Shown here: positions 62,026 to 64,000 of the stretch, piece after piece
Numbering within the stretch: the first letter of the stretch is position 1
How the letters are laid out: the number at the start of each line of letters is the position of its first letter
NCBI RefSeq assembly: GCF_014873535.1
Contig: NZ_JADBEF010000001.1
Location: forward strand, 8,432,001 to 8,496,000
Reading direction: 5' to 3'
Source of the DNA: Nonomuraea africana
GTDB lineage: Bacteria; Actinomycetota; Actinomycetes; Streptosporangiales; Streptosporangiaceae
DNA length: 64,000 nucleotides
Program-made: the position numbers and the translations under genes
Notes under the pieces: model-generated
Databases searched by the model: none
What the model was told of the DNA's origin: nothing
Seen by the model: the letters and a program-made list of their open reading frames with translations, nothing else

Positions 62026-63405
62026 TTACCCGCGCCCCGCGCGCCAGAAGCGGACGAGCAGAGGGAGCATGAGGAAACCGATGAAGATCGGCGAGGCCAT
62101 GTAGCGGAAGTCCTGGGCGGAGATGTTGGCGAGCACCGCCGCCTGCTGGCCGAGCATCGCCGCCGCGATCGCGAACACCCACCGGTTGCCCCGCAGCCAC
62201 GCCGCCACCCCCAGCGCCAGGTAGGAGGCGTAGCACCAGATCGGTCCGCGCCAGACCAGCCAGTCGAGGTCGGGCTCGTAGGAGGCCCACAGCCATTCGT
62301 TGGCGAGGTCGTTGAGCGGCTGCGACAGCGGGCGCAGGTTGAAGCTCTCGTACTCGGGATGGCGCTCGATCGCGTACGGGCCGACGTACTCCCACGTGAA
62401 CCACCGGTGGGAGAAATGGTAGGTCTCGCCGCCCTCCGACCAGCGGTCGGCTCCAGGGCGCCAGGCGATGGCGCCCCTGCACAGCCGAGTCTTGATCACC
62501 TGGTCCGGCGCCTCGATCAGAAGCCGCTGCCAGAGCGCCATCACCTGCGGGCTCAACTCGTCGGCCCGCCGCCAGTCGAAGTCCTCCCGCCAGATCAGCG
62601 GGTTGATCGTGTTGCAGTTGGCGCCCCGCCACCACCGGTCCAGCGGCGCGATCTCGGCCATCAGCGCCACGTCCTGCGTGGTGAACAGGTCCGTGCGCTC
62701 CTTCCACGCCACCGCGATGTCGCCGTAGGCGGTGTGGTAGACGAACGTGCGCGACGGCGGCACGATCCCGACCTGCGGGAGGATCAGGTTGGTCAGCAGC
62801 ACGGGCACGCCCGCCGCGACCAGGCCCGTCACGGCCAGCCGCGCCCTCGCGCCCTTCCCGATGATCACCAGCACGATCACGGTGATCGCCACCACCAGGA
62901 ACCCGTTGGCCCTGAACAGGCCCGCGCCCAGCATGACCGCGCCGAGCCCGATCAGCGTCCCCCTGGTCGGGCCCCTGTTCTTGGCGATGCGTGCGATCAC
63001 CGCGGTGATGCCGATGACGCACGCGGTGAACGGCACGTCCTTCCAGAACGTCACCGCGAACGCCCCGAACGGCGGAGCGAAAGGGAGCAGGACAGCGGCG
63101 ATCGTCGTCGGCACCCGCGGCGCGCCGAGCCGCTTGAGCTCCTGGGCGAGTAAGGCGACGGCCGCGGCCATGGCCGTCGTCTGCAGGAACGTCACGGGGC
63201 TGACCTCGCCCGTGGCCTTCACGCTCAGCCACAGCAGCGCGTCGTAGAGGACCGAGTGATCGCTGACCCATGGCCCTTCGAGGGTGTGGGTCAGATAGAG
63301 CGCGGAGTCACGGCTGAACAGTCCAGGATAGAAGGCGGCCCACCACAACAGGAGCACGACCTGGATGAAGAGGAATGTCCGCGCTGTGGACCGTTCGACC
63401 GTCAC
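62026..63405 (-). CDS. polytopic membrane protein, GT-C-like, unknown function
   Basis: A 459-residue protein with about ten hydrophobic segments. The first loop has an acidic, aromatic stretch (YPGLFSRDSALYLTHTL) in a position like the catalytic aspartates of GT-C glycosyltransferases. A large external loop at about residues 220-370 is rich in Trp and Arg. The family is not certain (DUF6020-like). Position beside an acyltransferase and an FAD oxidoreductase of the sugar-modifying type suggests surface-polysaccharide work. Confidence 0.65.
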   Translation of the reverse strand: MTVERSTARTFLFIQVVLLLWWAAFYPGLFSRDSALYLTHTLEGPWVSDHSVLYDALLWLSVKATGEVSPVTFLQTTAMAAAVALLAQELKRLGAPRVPTTIAAVLLPFAPPFGAFAVTFWKDVPFTACVIGITAVIARIAKNRGPTRGTLIGLGAVMLGAGLFRANGFLVVAITVIVLVIIGKGARARLAVTGLVAAGVPVLLTNLILPQVGIVPPSRTFVYHTAYGDIAVAWKERTDLFTTQDVALMAEIAPLDRWWRGANCNTINPLIWREDFDWRRADELSPQVMALWQRLLIEAPDQVIKTRLCRGAIAWRPGADRWSEGGETYHFSHRWFTWEYVGPYAIERHPEYESFNLRPLSQPLNDLANEWLWASYEPDLDWLVWRGPIWCYASYLALGVAAWLRGNRWVFAIAAAMLGQQAAVLANISAQDFRYMASPIFIGFLMLPLLVRFWRAGRG

Positions 63406-63511
63406 ACGGGCTATATTTCAGGTGCGCGTGGATCAGTGCAAAACGGTCTTCTCACCGGTAGGCCCAGGGACCGAAATCCTGTGGACAGCGCTGCCTAGAG
63501 GCCGGTGCGCG

Positions 63512-64000
63512 TCATGAACGGCGAGCGCCTGGGCCGGCGAACACGGGTGCCGAGCGTCCCGTTCCACGGCCGTCCGATCCCTCTTCGTGGTACTCCGCCT
63601 CGACGTTGACCGACCAGATGTCGTGCTGGGCGTCGTGGACGATGTTCTCGACCGTCAGCATCGCCGTCAGCATGGAGTGATCCTGGTTGTTGTACCGATG
63701 CATACCGTTGCGGCCGACTGGGTGAATCTCCGGCCACTCGACCTCGAGGTACTTCCGCAGCGTCTCAACGCTGCCGGCGTAGTCGGCGTCGTAGACGGGA
63801 TAGGCCTTGGGCATCCGGACAACGTATCCCTGCTGAACCGCACCCGGGTGGACCAGCCCGAGCCGCTCCAGCTCCTCGGTGCCGAACCGTACGAGTTCGT
63901 GGTCAGCGCTCTCCCACAGGTCGTCGCCCTCGTTGACGAAGTACTCCAGCCCAAGACAGGTCCGGCCGGCCTGAACCAGGTGCGGCGACCAGGAGCCGTA
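63512..64000 (-). CDS. FAD-dependent oxidoreductase, UDP-galactopyranose mutase-like (partial)
   Basis: The last 162 residues of a flavoprotein whose N-terminus lies beyond the window edge. It contains RMPKAYPVYDADY and the very characteristic HPVGRNGMHRYNNQDHSML, which in this family binds the flavin near the C-terminus (compare the amine-oxidase-like flavoproteins found in polysaccharide loci). The last 35 residues are a charged tail. The reaction cannot be fixed without the N-terminal half. Confidence 0.78.
   Translation of the reverse strand, partial: YGSWSPHLVQAGRTCLGLEYFVNEGDDLWESADHELVRFGTEELERLGLVHPGAVQQGYVVRMPKAYPVYDADYAGSVETLRKYLEVEWPEIHPVGRNGMHRYNNQDHSMLTAMLTVENIVHDAQHDIWSVNVEAEYHEEGSDGRGTGRSAPVFAGPGARRS

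Overview
This window is about 64 kb of very GC-rich, densely coding DNA. Codons end almost always in G or C, GTG and TTG starts are common, and stop-start overlaps are frequent. The gene order (acpS-nnr-alr-hydrolase-tsaE, tsaB-rimI-tsaD, groES-groEL1, SigD/ShbA-type sigma factor, guaB-guaB3, guaA) is the actinobacterial chromosome backbone. Gene content and style suggest a Streptosporangiales-type actinomycete (Streptosporangium/Nonomuraea-like); the family is an inference.

Layout. 1-2.3 kb: partial ABC ATPase, a DUF389 membrane protein and coaA. 2.5-2.9 kb: remnant of a PhoX-type phosphatase gene broken by what looks like an IS200/IS605-type right end. 2.9-11.9 kb: housekeeping run acpS, nnr, alr, hydrolase and tsaE, then a sortase-substrate-like protein with a class F sortase, then a phosphotransferase and tsaB-rimI-tsaD. 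11.9-24.0 kb: accessory island between tsaD and groES. It holds a secreted propeller lipoprotein and a complete-looking N-glycan utilisation locus: GH85 endoglycosidase, GH5 beta-mannosidase-like enzyme, LacI regulator, three-gene CUT1 sugar importer and GH38 alpha-mannosidase. Two near-identical LacI-type operators flank the regulator. 24-27.3 kb: an oxidoreductase remnant, a long coiled-coil protein and a THUMP-like methyltransferase.

27.5-29.7 kb: CIRCE-controlled groES-groEL1. 29.7-30.5 kb: two broken genes separated by 36-bp tandem repeats. 31-36.2 kb: sigma factor with a very short coupled ORF, DUF5319 protein, a TrmB/LuxR-type regulator, guaB and guaB3. 36.3-37.1 kb: scar of a deletion that removed the 5' halves of two divergent genes (RibD-like reductase and TetR regulator). 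37.1-38.6 kb: phosphotransferase and a TIMP-like secreted protein. 38.6-43.2 kb: amino-sugar catabolic cluster (class II aldolase, PfkB kinase, deacetylase, SIS deaminase/isomerase, divergent DeoR regulator) resembling the Aga (N-acetylgalactosamine) pathway, then glpD.

45-49.2 kb: secreted beta-propeller protein and a Ser/Thr kinase with an external propeller. 49.2-52.6 kb: overlapping operon of aldehyde dehydrogenase, GMC oxidoreductase and an 81-aa protein. 52.6-56.3 kb: MFS-hydrolase-GNAT operon divergent from a LacI regulator, with a perfect 18-bp palindrome between them. 56.4-60.0 kb: small membrane protein, two SDR enzymes and guaA. 60.0-60.8 kb: broken DUF3800-like gene followed by two tandem copies of a structured element of about 111 nt. 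60.8-64.0 kb: acyltransferase, polytopic membrane protein and a partial FAD oxidoreductase, suggesting a surface-glycan region.

How the genes work together. The GH85 enzyme should release high-mannose glycans outside the cell. The importer would bring them in, GH38 would trim alpha-mannose, and the GH5 enzyme would split Man-beta-GlcNAc. The separate deacetylase/SIS/kinase/aldolase cluster could feed amino-sugar phosphates into glycolysis. The window is also rich in gene remnants (seven clear cases), so there has been active gene loss around the conserved backbone. No tRNA, rRNA or CRISPR array was seen.
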